Positions 17,555 to 26,652 of a stretch of DNA of 64,000 bases are shown piece after piece. The stretch spans positions 1 through 64,000 of the forward strand of contig JAFGUB010000037.1 of assembly GCA_016938735.1 (NCBI GenBank). The letters run 5' to 3'. Source of the stretch: Campylobacterales bacterium. Lineage in GTDB: Bacteria; Campylobacterota; Campylobacteria; Campylobacterales; Sulfurimonadaceae. Made by a program: the position numbers and the translations under genes. How positions within the stretch are numbered: position 1 is the stretch's first letter; each line of letters starts with the position of its first letter. The notes under the pieces were generated by a model that did not search any database, was not told the origin of the DNA, and worked only from the letters and a program-made list of their open reading frames with translations.

Positions 17555-18771
17555 TATGCTCTCTCCGCTTTGTCGAGATTTTCAAAACCAGGCAGAATTT
17601 TGCCTTCAAGTAGCTCTAGACTGGCACCGCCTCCGGTGGAGATGAAGCTAAAGTTGTCCGCCTCCCCTGCCCGATCGACTGCATCGGCCGTGTCACCGCC
17701 TCCGACGATGGTATAGGCGTAACACTCCGCAATCGCATTAGCGATTTTAAAGGTGCCTTTGGAGAATTTATCGATCTCGAAAATACCCATCGGTCCGTTC
17801 CAGATGATGGTGTTAGAAAGTGCAATCGCTTCGCTAAAAAGCTTTACGCTCGCTGGGCCGATATCGACCGCTTTATAGCCGTCCATGACGTCTTGAGCGG
17901 GCACTACCTTAACATCCACAGGGGATTCGACGTTGTCGGTAATCACCACATCGACGGGCAGATAGACTTTGACCCCGCGCTCTTTGGCCTCCGCAAGCAC
18001 CTCTTTGGCCGTCTCGATAAAGTCGGGTTCAAAGCGTGACGCTTTCATGTCGTACCCCAACGCCTGCAAGAAGGTGTTGCTCATGGCGCCGCCGATAATG
18101 AGTTTGTCCACTTTGCCCAGTACACTTTTAAGCAGAGTGATTTTGGAGGAGATTTTAGCCCCTCCGACCACCAATGCAATGGGGCGCACCGGACTTTCGA
18201 GCGCCTTGGCAAAGGCTTCGATTTCGCGCATCATCAAAAAGCCGGCCACCTTTACGGGGACAAACTCCGCGACGCCGTAGGTGGAGGCGTGTTTGCGGTG
18301 GGAGGCGCCGAAGGCGTCGTTAACGTAAACGTCGCAAATTGAAGCGAGCTTGCGGGAGAGCTCGGAATCGTTCTTCTTCTCTCCCGGATAGAAGCGGATA
18401 TTCTCAAGTAAAAATACGCGCTCTAGTGAACATGCGGCAATCTCATCTTTGGAGTTTTCAAAATTCTCAACAAACTCCACCTTACGCTGGAGTAGACGCT
18501 CCAACCGTTTGACGATGAGGCGTAAAGAGAATTTGGGATCGTTTGGGGTTTTAGGGTCTCCAAAGTGCGACACCAGCGTAATGGAGCAGGCGTTGTTATC
18601 GATGCAGTGGTTAATCGTCGGCAGCGCCGCGCGGATGCGACGGTCGTCGGTGATGTTGCCGTGTTCATCCACGGGAACGTTAAAATCGACACGGATCAGC
18701 ACTTTTTTACCGCTGACATCAATAGAGCGAAGACTTTTGACGGCTTGCATAGATGCAATATTAGAGGTCAT
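17554..18771 (-). CDS. pgk: Phosphoglycerate kinase
   Basis: Pgk converts 1,3-bisphosphoglycerate and ADP to 3-phosphoglycerate and ATP, and runs backwards in gluconeogenesis. The 405-residue protein has RVDFNVP near 27-33, the substrate-binding HFGDPK region, and the nucleotide site GGGDTADAV near the C-terminus. ATG 18771 has AGGAG ahead of it and overlaps the glgP stop as ATGA; a Met seven codons later is a possible alternative. Gap, the previous enzyme of the pathway, is encoded upstream in the same run of genes. Confidence 0.95.
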   Translation of the reverse strand: MTSNIASMQAVKSLRSIDVSGKKVLIRVDFNVPVDEHGNITDDRRIRAALPTINHCIDNNACSITLVSHFGDPKTPNDPKFSLRLIVKRLERLLQRKVEFVENFENSKDEIAACSLERVFLLENIRFYPGEKKNDSELSRKLASICDVYVNDAFGASHRKHASTYGVAEFVPVKVAGFLMMREIEAFAKALESPVRPIALVVGGAKISSKITLLKSVLGKVDKLIIGGAMSNTFLQALGYDMKASRFEPDFIETAKEVLAEAKERGVKVYLPVDVVITDNVESPVDVKVVPAQDVMDGYKAVDIGPASVKLFSEAIALSNTIIWNGPMGIFEIDKFSKGTFKIANAIAECYAYTIVGGGDTADAVDRAGEADNFSFISTGGGASLELLEGKILPGFENLDKAERA

Positions 18772-20423
18772 TGTGGCTCCTGAGATTTATACATCAATTC
18801 ATAATACTCGTGCACCATACGGCCCGAGTCAAACTGCGTCTGTACGCTACTAATGGCGTTTTTCATCATTGCCGTCCACGCTTTGGGTCGGTCGTAGTAG
18901 GTTGGAATCACTTCATCTTCGAGTATGCTCATCATATTGGCATGGTCGATACGGTCTTGTTCGCTAATGGGCAGACGATGATCAACTTCGGGAATAGTGA
19001 AGCAATTTTTACCGTGCATCTCAAATTCGGGGTGCCATCCGTCGTTAATCGAGAAGTGAATGGCGCCGTTCATACATGCCGTCATACCGCTCGTACCGCT
19101 TGCTTCACGGGTAATGCGCGGGGTGTTGAGCCAAACATCACACCCCTGTTTGAGCATTTTGGACAAACCAAGCTCATATCCGGTCAAGATGGCCATGCTT
19201 TTGAAACGGTGACCCAGTTTGATCAGCTCATTGAAAATGGCGATGGCGCCATAGTCAAACGGATAGGGTTTACCTGCCCAAATCACCTGAATCGGCTTGT
19301 CGGTTCGGGTGATAAGCTCTTCATAGCGTTCGAGATCGCGTACCAACAGATTAGGGCGTTTGTACTCCGCAAAACGTCTGGCCCAGACGATCGTGAGCAC
19401 TTCAGGATCGAACATCTTTCCGGTTTGATTGGCTACTTCGGAGAAGAGCAGATGCTTGAGGTGTTTTTTACGGGCGGTAAGCTCATAATCCTCATGCTCT
19501 TCCATGGCGCGGATGATGGTCTTGTCGCTCCAGTATCGGCGGTTTTGGGCGTTGGTGATTGAAATGATCTCGCAACGGTTGTCGATATGCGCCCACATTT
19601 CATTGGCAACAGTGCCATGAATTTTGGAGACTGCGTTGGTGATTTTGGCACAGCGCAGTGCACCGACAGTGAGCGAGAATTGATCCTCGTGCTCATAGCC
19701 CATGCGTGTACGCACCTCATCGAGTGGTATACCGGCAAAGAAGCCCATCTCGTGCAAAAAGTAGATGTTGTGCTCTTCGTTACCCGCTTTTTCGGGTGTA
19801 TGGGTAGTGAAGACCAAGTGCTTCTTCACTTCGTCTAGTGATCCGAAACGACGATAGAGCTCAAAGGCGAGCGGGAGGGCATGCCCTTCGTTGAGATGAT
19901 AGATGTCAATCGTCTCTCCGAGTGCTTCAAGCACTTTGGTACCGCCGATCCCCAAAACGATCTCTTGAGCGACGCGGGTGCGTTCGTTGTTGTCGTAGAG
20001 CTTATGGGTGATAGTACGGGCCAAAAAGTCGTTTTCGTCACAATCGGTAGAGAGCAAAATCATCGGTGCGGTGCCGAACACTTCGCTAGAGAGAAAATAG
20101 GCTTTGACTTTGACGGCGTTACCGTGGATGGTGACGTGGACATTGACGTCAAGCTCTTGCAAAAAGTAGTAGTGCTTACGCAGAAACTGCACGCTAAGGG
20201 TACGGTCTTCGTTGCGTCCTTGATCGTAATAACCAAAGCTCCAAAGAATACCGATACCGATAGTGTATTGCTTCAGGTCATAGACACTGCGCATATGCGA
20301 TCCGGCCAAAAAGCCAAGGCCGCCGGAATAGATTTTAAGCGGCTGATCAATGGCAAATTCCATGGAAAAGTAGGCGACTCGGGTTTGATAGTGCTCGTTG
20401 ATGTCGTAGCTAAACAGCGACAT
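18768..20423 (-). CDS. glgP: Alpha-glucan phosphorylase-like GT35 protein, PLP lysine replaced
   Basis: A 551-residue GT35 protein of the short bacterial/archaeal glycogen phosphorylase type, which normally releases glucose-1-phosphate from alpha-1,4 glucan using pyridoxal phosphate. YFSMEFAI near 20, GGLGFLAGSH near 35, WNGxP-like WAGKPYPFD and NTPRITREASGTSG near 435-445 are clear. The next residues read GMTACMNGA, where the family has GMK with the PLP-binding Lys, so residue 448 (codon ACG, 19080-19082) is Thr. Unless Lys is supplied elsewhere, it may not bind PLP normally. ATG 20423 has an AAGGAG site. The neighbours (pgi, pgk) fit a role in moving glucose units out of glycogen. Confidence 0.8.
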   Translation of the reverse strand: MSLFSYDINEHYQTRVAYFSMEFAIDQPLKIYSGGLGFLAGSHMRSVYDLKQYTIGIGILWSFGYYDQGRNEDRTLSVQFLRKHYYFLQELDVNVHVTIHGNAVKVKAYFLSSEVFGTAPMILLSTDCDENDFLARTITHKLYDNNERTRVAQEIVLGIGGTKVLEALGETIDIYHLNEGHALPLAFELYRRFGSLDEVKKHLVFTTHTPEKAGNEEHNIYFLHEMGFFAGIPLDEVRTRMGYEHEDQFSLTVGALRCAKITNAVSKIHGTVANEMWAHIDNRCEIISITNAQNRRYWSDKTIIRAMEEHEDYELTARKKHLKHLLFSEVANQTGKMFDPEVLTIVWARRFAEYKRPNLLVRDLERYEELITRTDKPIQVIWAGKPYPFDYGAIAIFNELIKLGHRFKSMAILTGYELGLSKMLKQGCDVWLNTPRITREASGTSGMTACMNGAIHFSINDGWHPEFEMHGKNCFTIPEVDHRLPISEQDRIDHANMMSILEDEVIPTYYDRPKAWTAMMKNAISSVQTQFDSGRMVHEYYELMYKSQEPQ

Positions 20424-20440
20424 TACTCTCCTTTATGGGC

Positions 20441-20450
20441 TTACATGTAC
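20441..20450. repeat. TTACATGTAC palindrome copy between glgP and pgi
   Basis: One of eight intergenic copies of the window-wide palindrome. It lies in the 34-base gap between pgi and glgP, eight bases from the pgi stop, within what looks like one transcript. One outer base differs from the perfect form. Confidence 0.8.
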
Positions 20451-20457
20451 GCGATCG

Positions 20458-21738
20458 CTATTTAGCGAATCGCTTTTGCAGGATCACTTTGCCGAGTTCG
20501 ACACCCGGCTGATCGTAGGTATTAATGTGCATCATGGCGCCTGCTGCTGACGTGAGCAGCTCGAAATAGGCCAAAATTGCCCCTACCGTCTCTTCATCAA
20601 TACGCGCCAGCGTAATGGTGTCCACCGGAACGTCACACTGCAGGAGACTCTCTTTGGTCGCGTCACACTGGGCATTGATCAGGGTGTTAAACGGTAGGCT
20701 GTTGGCAAAATTCGTCTTTTCAAGAAATTTCAGCGAGATATCCGGGATCATCAAGCCGTTTTCAAAGTTGTCAATCTTCATAAAAGTGACGGTCTTGTTG
20801 CGCGGCCCTTCGATGATGAGCTGCAAAAAGGAGTGCTGATCCACGGCTCCGGTCAGACCGATTGGCGTCAAGCCGACACGATTGCCCTGTGCATCAACCT
20901 TTCCAAGCGACTCTGCCCAGAGCTGCACGAACCATTTGCCAAGCTGCTCAAAGAGGTTGGAGTAGCCAAAGAGGACATTGATAGGATAGTGCTCTTTGTG
21001 GGTGGTCATAAAGGCGGCTTTTTGTAAAACGTGCATCTCCTGCCCCGCAAAGAAGCGCTCGATCATGCTGCTGGCACCGTCTAGGATTTTAGGCACGTTA
21101 AAACCTGCTGCCAAGAGCGGAAGCACTCCTACGGCGCTCAGAACAGAAAAGCGTCCGCCGACGTTCTCAGGGATGTTAAACTCATTGAGTCCGTACTGCT
21201 TAGCAAATTGCGATAAAATCGAACCTTCATCGGTAATGATGAAAAAACGCTCTTTATCGGCACCATCGAGATGGATGTTGAAGTGTGTCAGCATCATTTT
21301 AAAGATCGAAATGGTCTCAATGGTGCCGCCCGATTTAGAGATCAGGAAAAAAAGCGAACGCCCTTTATGGATTCTCTCAAGAGCGTAGCTTAACTCCACG
21401 GGATCCGAGTTCTCAAGATAGACGATCTCTTTTTGTTCTCGAAGCGCCGGATGCAAAAGAGTGTCAATTGCTTTGATGCCTAGCGATGAACCGCCAATCC
21501 CAATCACAACGATGGTTTGAATCGATTTGGAGAATTTACTCTCAAGCTTGTGGAGTCTCGAAGCGGCATCATAGACCATCTGTGCACTGTTGCGCGGCAG
21601 ATCATAATAGCCGATCCGACCGCTTTGACGTTCCTCTTGCATCACTTCAAAAGCTTGCTGCTGCAATGCTTCATCAAGACCGTCGAGCGAGAACTCCTGC
21701 TCGAAACAGATCTGCTGGGTGTTGTAGCGGCGTTGCAT
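20458..21738 (-). CDS. pgi: Glucose-6-phosphate isomerase
   Basis: Pgi interconverts glucose-6-phosphate and fructose-6-phosphate, linking the glycogen genes to glycolysis. The 426-residue protein is of the shorter bacterial type. GIGGSSLG near 78 and SKSGGTIET near 130 are the sugar-phosphate-binding SIS motifs, followed by NVGGRFSVLS and a C-terminal YDQPGVELGK. The start overlaps the gap stop by one base as TAATG, so the two are probably translated together. Confidence 0.95.
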   Translation of the reverse strand: MQRRYNTQQICFEQEFSLDGLDEALQQQAFEVMQEERQSGRIGYYDLPRNSAQMVYDAASRLHKLESKFSKSIQTIVVIGIGGSSLGIKAIDTLLHPALREQKEIVYLENSDPVELSYALERIHKGRSLFFLISKSGGTIETISIFKMMLTHFNIHLDGADKERFFIITDEGSILSQFAKQYGLNEFNIPENVGGRFSVLSAVGVLPLLAAGFNVPKILDGASSMIERFFAGQEMHVLQKAAFMTTHKEHYPINVLFGYSNLFEQLGKWFVQLWAESLGKVDAQGNRVGLTPIGLTGAVDQHSFLQLIIEGPRNKTVTFMKIDNFENGLMIPDISLKFLEKTNFANSLPFNTLINAQCDATKESLLQCDVPVDTITLARIDEETVGAILAYFELLTSAAGAMMHINTYDQPGVELGKVILQKRFAK

Positions 21739-22733
21739 TATCGGTTACCTACAAAAACAGCCATATCGATCAGACGGCTGGTGTATCCCCATTCGTTGTC
21801 GTACCATGCCAAAACTTTGACAACGTTACCATCTACCACACTGGTCATATCGGGCACAAAGGTGGAGCTGTATGCGGAGCCGATAAAGTCGCTCGATACC
21901 CGCTTGTCGTTGTCGATCTCGATATAGCCTTTAAAGACACCTTCCGCTGCTGCGGCAAAAACGGCGTTGACTTCATCTTTGGTAACTTCTTTTTTCAAAG
22001 TGGCGGTGAGGTCTACAACGGAGACATTGGGCGTGGGTACGCGCATGGCATATCCGTTGAGCTTGCCTTTGAGGTGGGGCATAACCAGGCCGATCGCCTT
22101 GGCGGCACCCGTAGTTGTGGGAATCATATTAATCGCAGCGGCGCGGGCGCGGCGTTTATCTGCTTTGTGCTTCACGTCGAGAATATTCTGATCGTTGGTA
22201 TAAGAGTGAATGGTGGTCATCAAACCGTTTTCAATTCCAAACGCGTCGTCAAGGACTTTGCAGACGGGGGCAAGGCAGTTGGTAGTACAACTGGCGTTGG
22301 AGATGATCGCTTCGCCTTTGTAGCTGTCGGTGTTGATGTTGAGTACATAAGTTGGCGTGTCGTCTTTGGCCGGTGCGGACATGATCACCTTTTTTACCCC
22401 GTTCTTGAGGTATGCTTGGCACTTCTCCGTTGTCAAAAATGCACCCGTGCATTCAATAACCACTTCAGCCCCGACAGCGCCAAAATCAATCTCTTTGGGG
22501 TCGCGGCTGCTAAAGAGGGCTACTTCTTTGCCAGCGATCATGATGGTTTTCTCATCAATGACCTTGGCGTCGATGCCACTGTGTACGCTGTCGTACTTAA
22601 AAAGGTACTCAAGCATGTCTGGTGCGGACGTGGTGTTGATGGCTACCAGTTCGATATCTTCGCGTGTAGCGATAATTTTTGCGGCGATCATGCCGATGCG
22701 TCCTGTTCCGTTAATTGCTGCTTTAATGGCCAT
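21738..22733 (-). CDS. gap: Glyceraldehyde-3-phosphate dehydrogenase
   Basis: Gap oxidises glyceraldehyde-3-phosphate to 1,3-bisphosphoglycerate with NAD(P). The 331-residue protein has the NAD-binding INGTGRIG (family usually NGFGRIG), the catalytic ASCTTNC near 148-154, and WYDNEWGYT near the end. The frame extends to 22775, but ATG 22733 with AAGGAG ahead fits the family start. It is first in the 20 kb minus-strand carbohydrate block, so its promoter in 22734-22921 probably drives much of the block. Confidence 0.95.
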   Translation of the reverse strand: MAIKAAINGTGRIGMIAAKIIATREDIELVAINTTSAPDMLEYLFKYDSVHSGIDAKVIDEKTIMIAGKEVALFSSRDPKEIDFGAVGAEVVIECTGAFLTTEKCQAYLKNGVKKVIMSAPAKDDTPTYVLNINTDSYKGEAIISNASCTTNCLAPVCKVLDDAFGIENGLMTTIHSYTNDQNILDVKHKADKRRARAAAINMIPTTTGAAKAIGLVMPHLKGKLNGYAMRVPTPNVSVVDLTATLKKEVTKDEVNAVFAAAAEGVFKGYIEIDNDKRVSSDFIGSAYSSTFVPDMTSVVDGNVVKVLAWYDNEWGYTSRLIDMAVFVGNR

Positions 22734-22921
22734 GTGTGCTCCTTGATTCAGTAGTTGAAAAATATACTGTAACACGCTTACGAGACGGTTACACCTGAGG
22801 ATGACTTTGGGTTACATCGTCAGGCTCTACGCCTATAAGCGTAGTGCTTGTAAGCTTCAGCTTGGCTTTGGCACTTAAGATTCCTCTGCTATGATTGCAA
22901 AAAACCATTTCAGGAACCAAA
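22734..22921. promoter_or_regulatory. Divergent promoter region between gap and gltX
   Basis: Of this 188-base gap, the right side has TATGAT (22890-22895), a good -10 for gltX about 27 bases before its ATG. The left side has TATATT on the minus strand (complement of 22761-22766), a candidate -10 for gap. In between is a perfect 6-base stem CTACGC/GCGTAG with a 6-base loop (22827-22844). No tRNA or palindrome copy is present. The hairpin is a possible operator for the carbohydrate block; nothing stronger can be said. Confidence 0.5.
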
Positions 22922-24220
22922 ATGCTACGTTTTGCACCCTCTCCGACGGGTGATATGCACATCGGCAATCTGCGTGTCGCACTTTTTAATTACATCCTTT
23001 CCAAACAGCGTAATGAACCGCTGCTGATTCGTATCGAAGATACCGACAAAGAGCGCAACATTCCGGGCAAAGATCAAGAGATCATCGGCATTTTGCATCT
23101 GTTTGGGATCGAATACGGTGAACTGATCTACCAAAGCAACAATCTCAAATTTCACCGTGCTATGGCGCTGCAACTGCTGCAAAACAAAAAGGCATTTAAC
23201 TGTTTTTGTACCCCAGAAACGCTCGATGAAAAGCGCGAAGCCGCTATTGCTGCAAAGCTGCCTTACCGCTATGACGGTACCTGTACGGATCTAAGCGACG
23301 CCGAGACCATCGACAACCCTAATCCCTTCGTGGTGCGGCTTAAAAAACCCGATCACGCCATCGAGGTGCATGACATCATCAAAGGGGATAGCCGTTTTGA
23401 ACCCGATGATATCGACAGCTTTATCATTATGCGCGCCGACAAGTTCCCTACCTACAATTTTGCTTGCGCGGTGGATGATATGCTTGGCGACATCTCGCTG
23501 GTGATTCGCGGCGAAGACCATGTCAGCAACACGCCCAAACAGATGGCGATCCGCGAAGCACTGGGTTATGACAAAACGATCGAGTATGCCCATCTGCCCA
23601 TCATTTTAGGTGAAGAGGGGCGCAAAATGAGCAAGCGCGATAACGCTTCAAGCGTCAAGTGGATGCTTGAAGAGGGGTTTTTGCCACAGGCCATCGCCAA
23701 CTACCTGATCTTGATGGGCAACAAAGCCCCTACCGAAATCTTTACGATCCAAGAGGCGATCGAGTGGTTTAGGCTCGATCACGTCTCCAAAGCTCCGGCG
23801 CGCTTTGATCTGGACAAGCTGCGCTTTATCAATAAAGCCCATCTGAAGATGATGGAGAACAAAGAGCTTTCACGCTACGTCGGATTTGCCGACGACGCCG
23901 TGGGCGCACTGGCCAAGGTCTATCTGGATGAGGCTTCGACGCTCAAAGAGCTGCGTGAAAAACTCGCTGCCGTATTTGCGCCCAAGGTAATCGAAGGGGA
24001 GTTTGCCGAACCTGCTGCGCTGCTGCGTGAAGCGATCATGCAAGCCCCTTATTGCGAGACCTACGATGCGTTTAAAAACCATCTGATGGTGCAGACCGGA
24101 CTTAAAGGCAAGCTCTTGTTCAAGCCTCTGCGCCTGTTACTTAGCGGCGCGGAACACGGGCCGGAGCTTGCGGATATCTATCCGATGCTCAAAGACTACC
24201 TTGGGGAGATTGTGAAATGA
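22922..24220 (+). CDS. gltX: Glutamyl-tRNA synthetase
   Basis: GltX charges tRNA-Glu (in this phylum one of two copies often charges tRNA-Gln for later amidation). The 432-residue class I enzyme has [11 protein letters not shown] near 8-18 (HIGH motif) and GRKMSKRDN near 232 (KMSKS motif). The frame begins at a TTG 22895, but ATG 22922 after AGGA and opposite the family start is preferred. It heads a run gltX-yggT-slt with ATGA overlaps. The order matches C. jejuni Cj0845c-Cj0843c as I recall it. Confidence 0.94.
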   Translation: MLRFAPSPTGDMHIGNLRVALFNYILSKQRNEPLLIRIEDTDKERNIPGKDQEIIGILHLFGIEYGELIYQSNNLKFHRAMALQLLQNKKAFNCFCTPETLDEKREAAIAAKLPYRYDGTCTDLSDAETIDNPNPFVVRLKKPDHAIEVHDIIKGDSRFEPDDIDSFIIMRADKFPTYNFACAVDDMLGDISLVIRGEDHVSNTPKQMAIREALGYDKTIEYAHLPIILGEEGRKMSKRDNASSVKWMLEEGFLPQAIANYLILMGNKAPTEIFTIQEAIEWFRLDHVSKAPARFDLDKLRFINKAHLKMMENKELSRYVGFADDAVGALAKVYLDEASTLKELREKLAAVFAPKVIEGEFAEPAALLREAIMQAPYCETYDAFKNHLMVQTGLKGKLLFKPLRLLLSGAEHGPELADIYPMLKDYLGEIVK

Positions 24221-24507
24221 TCGGTGATATCATTTTAGGGCTTGGCAACATCGTCCATAGCCTCATCAACCTTTACATGTGGGTGGTGATCATCGCCGCG
24301 CTGCTAAGCTGGGTGCGCCCCGATCCCTATAACCCTATCGTGCAACTGCTGCACCGTCTTACCGCGCCCGTCTATGCTTTGGTGCGTCGGCATATACCCA
24401 GTGTCTATAACGGTATCGATCTCTCGCCTCTAATCATCATCATAGCGCTGCAGGTGATTGACGTACTCTTTGTCAGCCTGATCAATAATTTAGCCCAAAC
24501 CTTATGA
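24217..24507 (+). CDS. YggT family membrane protein
   Basis: A 96-residue inner-membrane protein with two hydrophobic segments (about 14-28 and 68-90) flanking the conserved [17 protein letters not shown] stretch (about 30-46) that marks the YggT family. Its biochemical role is unknown; homologues have been tied to osmotic shock resistance and cell division. It overlaps gltX and slt by four bases each, so all three are co-translated. Confidence 0.9.
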   Translation: MIGDIILGLGNIVHSLINLYMWVVIIAALLSWVRPDPYNPIVQLLHRLTAPVYALVRRHIPSVYNGIDLSPLIIIIALQVIDVLFVSLINNLAQTL

Positions 24508-26150
24508 TGCGCTCTCTTGCTATCCTTGCGCTCGCATCGCAGTTGATGGGGGTGACGCTCGAGCAGATCGCCTCTAAGCCATCAGGACATGCAAAAAACT
24601 TTCTGATCTGGCAATTCTTCGATCAAAACATTACCGCCAAAGAGGCCCAAGCAGCCTTTTATCAAATCTCCGGCGTGACCCTCAACGATCTGCACCGTTA
24701 CGCCCAAAAGGGCAAAGAACCCGAGATCCGCTATGTTTCAAACTGCCTCACGACGCCGCCGCAAAAGATCCTCACGCTGCGTCAAGAGGATTGCCGCGCT
24801 TTGGCGCTGACACCTTATAAATTCAGTCAGCTTGAACCTGCGCAGCGCGAAGCGCTTATCGAGAGTGAAAAAGATCATCGGCGTCTGCGCTGGATGAGGG
24901 CGATGCGCGGCAAAAAAGTGGCTAATCTGATTGATCCGCAAACCTTGCTGCTGCTCTTTACACGCGCCGGAAGCGACTACCGCGATGCCAATTTCAACCG
25001 TCCCTACAGCGCCAAGGAGATCGGCAATCTCTCAAGGCATGAGGGATTTTCAACCTTTGTACTGCAAGGGGTGATGAATCCTAAACTAAGCCGTATGGCC
25101 TCTTCCCTCTTACATGTAAACATGAACGAGCATGTTGACGCACCCATGCACTTTTATCTGGGTCTCAACGCACTGCGTTTTGAGCGCAAGCAACGTGCAT
25201 TGGAGCATTTCGACGCCGCTTATGTTAAGTCCTATTATCAGGCCGATAAAGACAAAGCACTCTTCTGGCGCTATCTCGTCACAGGCGATAAAACGCTGTT
25301 GCAACGGCTGGATGAGAGTTTCGATATCAATCTATACACCCTCTATGCGCGCGAACTGCTGGGCAAAATAGAGCGGGGCAATTACTACACCTCCTTACAT
25401 GTAAGCCAAACACAACGCTCCGAGGACATTACCGACCCTTTTGTCTGGAACGCCATTCTCGATCAGATCCGCGCGACGCCGATCGAACGTCTTGAGGCGC
25501 TGCGCGAACACTACAGCGCACCGAGCCTAATCGGCGTAGCTTCATTTATCTTTGAGCGGGAGACACGCTTCAAGCAGCAGGGGTTTTTGACCCCTTATCG
25601 TGAACATATCAACCATCTTGATCCAGACATGCAGGCGATGATCTATGCGCTGATGCGCCAAGAGAGCCGCTTTATCCCCTCTGCCCTCTCTTCATCCTAT
25701 GCGATGGGATTGATGCAGCTGATGCCATTTTTATCGCGCGACATCGCCAAAAAACGCAAAGAGCCGCTTGACGCGTTAGAGGCGATGTTTGATCCTGAGC
25801 GCAATCTGGATTATGCTTCAGAGCATCTGGCATGGCTCAAGGAGACCTACTACCATCCGCTCTTCATCGCCTACAGCTACAACGGTGGGTTTGGATTTTT
25901 GCGTAACCATCTGCAAAGCGGTGCATTTAGCAAAGGCGATTATGAACCTTTTATGAGTATGGAGCTGATGCTCAACTCCGAGAGCCGCGAGTACGGCAAA
26001 AAGGTGCTCGCCAACTACGTGATCTACAAAGAGATGTTTGGCGAAAAGGTCTCTATTCGAGATCTTTGTGATAGCTTAAATGAACCAAGCCGGACTGATC
26101 GTTTTCGAGCAGCAAATCAAGCATCGTCAAGTGCTGGGGGGCAAACTTGA
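24504..26150 (+). CDS. slt: Soluble-type lytic transglycosylase
   Basis: Slt cleaves the peptidoglycan glycan chain in the periplasm and leaves 1,6-anhydromuramic acid ends. The 548-residue protein has a signal peptide ([16 protein letters not shown]), a long alpha-helical superhelix, and a C-terminal SLT domain with RQESRF near 384 (catalytic Glu), then SSYAMGLMQLMP and YNGG. The last 30 or so codons run antisense through the 3' end of the facing lipoprotein gene (98-base overlap) and look unlike the family. Two palindrome copies (25110, 25395) lie inside as Leu-His-Val. Confidence 0.9.
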   Translation: MMRSLAILALASQLMGVTLEQIASKPSGHAKNFLIWQFFDQNITAKEAQAAFYQISGVTLNDLHRYAQKGKEPEIRYVSNCLTTPPQKILTLRQEDCRALALTPYKFSQLEPAQREALIESEKDHRRLRWMRAMRGKKVANLIDPQTLLLLFTRAGSDYRDANFNRPYSAKEIGNLSRHEGFSTFVLQGVMNPKLSRMASSLLHVNMNEHVDAPMHFYLGLNALRFERKQRALEHFDAAYVKSYYQADKDKALFWRYLVTGDKTLLQRLDESFDINLYTLYARELLGKIERGNYYTSLHVSQTQRSEDITDPFVWNAILDQIRATPIERLEALREHYSAPSLIGVASFIFERETRFKQQGFLTPYREHINHLDPDMQAMIYALMRQESRFIPSALSSSYAMGLMQLMPFLSRDIAKKRKEPLDALEAMFDPERNLDYASEHLAWLKETYYHPLFIAYSYNGGFGFLRNHLQSGAFSKGDYEPFMSMELMLNSESREYGKKVLANYVIYKEMFGEKVSIRDLCDSLNEPSRTDRFRAANQASSSAGGQT

Positions 26151-26547
26151 CGAGGTAGTAGCGGTTCCACTCGTTGTTGATGGGCATAAGCAGCCGGAGT
26201 TCGTCATCCGTTTTGAGTTCAGTGGTCTCGACCGGCTCTTCTCCGTTACATGTAAAGGTATACTTTTTGTTATTGAGACCGCTTTTGAAGTAAAGCCGCA
26301 CGTTTTCGCGGGTATAGAGCGCGATGTAGAAATACTCGCCGTCGCTGTACTTTTCGGGATAGACAGGGTTGAGGTAGATCGCCGAGAGGATCGCTTCAGT
26401 CTCGAATGATCGCACGATGGTGCCGGTTTGCATATTGTCTACCGCGCGTTCATGCACCTTGTCCATTCGAAAAAGATCAAATGCGGTGGTACGGGCGCAG
26501 CCACTCAGCAGTACAAGGGTAAAAACGCAGAGCGAAAGAAGACGCAC
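26053..26547 (-). CDS. Predicted lipoprotein of unknown function
   Basis: A 164-residue protein with a signal peptide ending in a clear lipobox (LLSGC, Cys 17), so it should be anchored in the outer or inner membrane facing the periplasm. The mature part has predicted strands (YFYIALYTRENVRLYFKSG) and ends in VHLSYHKDLE. I do not recognise a named domain. It lies between slt and mobB, as does Cj0842 in C. jejuni, so it is probably a conserved Campylobacterota protein. TATAAT on the minus strand (26574-26579) is its likely -10. It overlaps the slt end by 98 bases. Confidence 0.75.
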   Translation of the reverse strand: MRLLSLCVFTLVLLSGCARTTAFDLFRMDKVHERAVDNMQTGTIVRSFETEAILSAIYLNPVYPEKYSDGEYFYIALYTRENVRLYFKSGLNNKKYTFTCNGEEPVETTELKTDDELRLLMPINNEWNRYYLVKFAPQHLTMLDLLLENDQSGLVHLSYHKDLE

Positions 26548-26573
26548 GGTGAACCTTTTGATTGATTTGGCTC

Positions 26574-26624
26574 ATTATAACTTGCTTACATGTAAGAACC
26601 TATTAATGACCGTTTCAATATAAT
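26574..26624. promoter_or_regulatory. Divergent promoters around a TTACATGTAA copy
   Basis: TATAAT on the minus strand (26574-26579) serves the lipoprotein gene and TATAAT on the plus strand (26619-26624) serves mobB. The perfect palindrome TTACATGTAA (26586-26595) sits between them, at the position of the -35 region or spacer for both. A protein bound there could affect both promoters. Confidence 0.6.
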
Positions 26625-26652
26625 CTATCCATCTTTTATCAAGGCCGCCAGA

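Noticed and set aside
21486-22754. 422-codon open frame on the plus strand
   Set aside because: It is fully antisense to pgi and gap, which have strong motifs and family lengths; the frame has no recognisable domain and is a codon-bias shadow.
22827-22844. Six-base stem-loop between gap and gltX as a riboswitch or tRNA
   Set aside because: Too short, no conserved riboswitch core and no tRNA arms; kept only as part of the promoter region.
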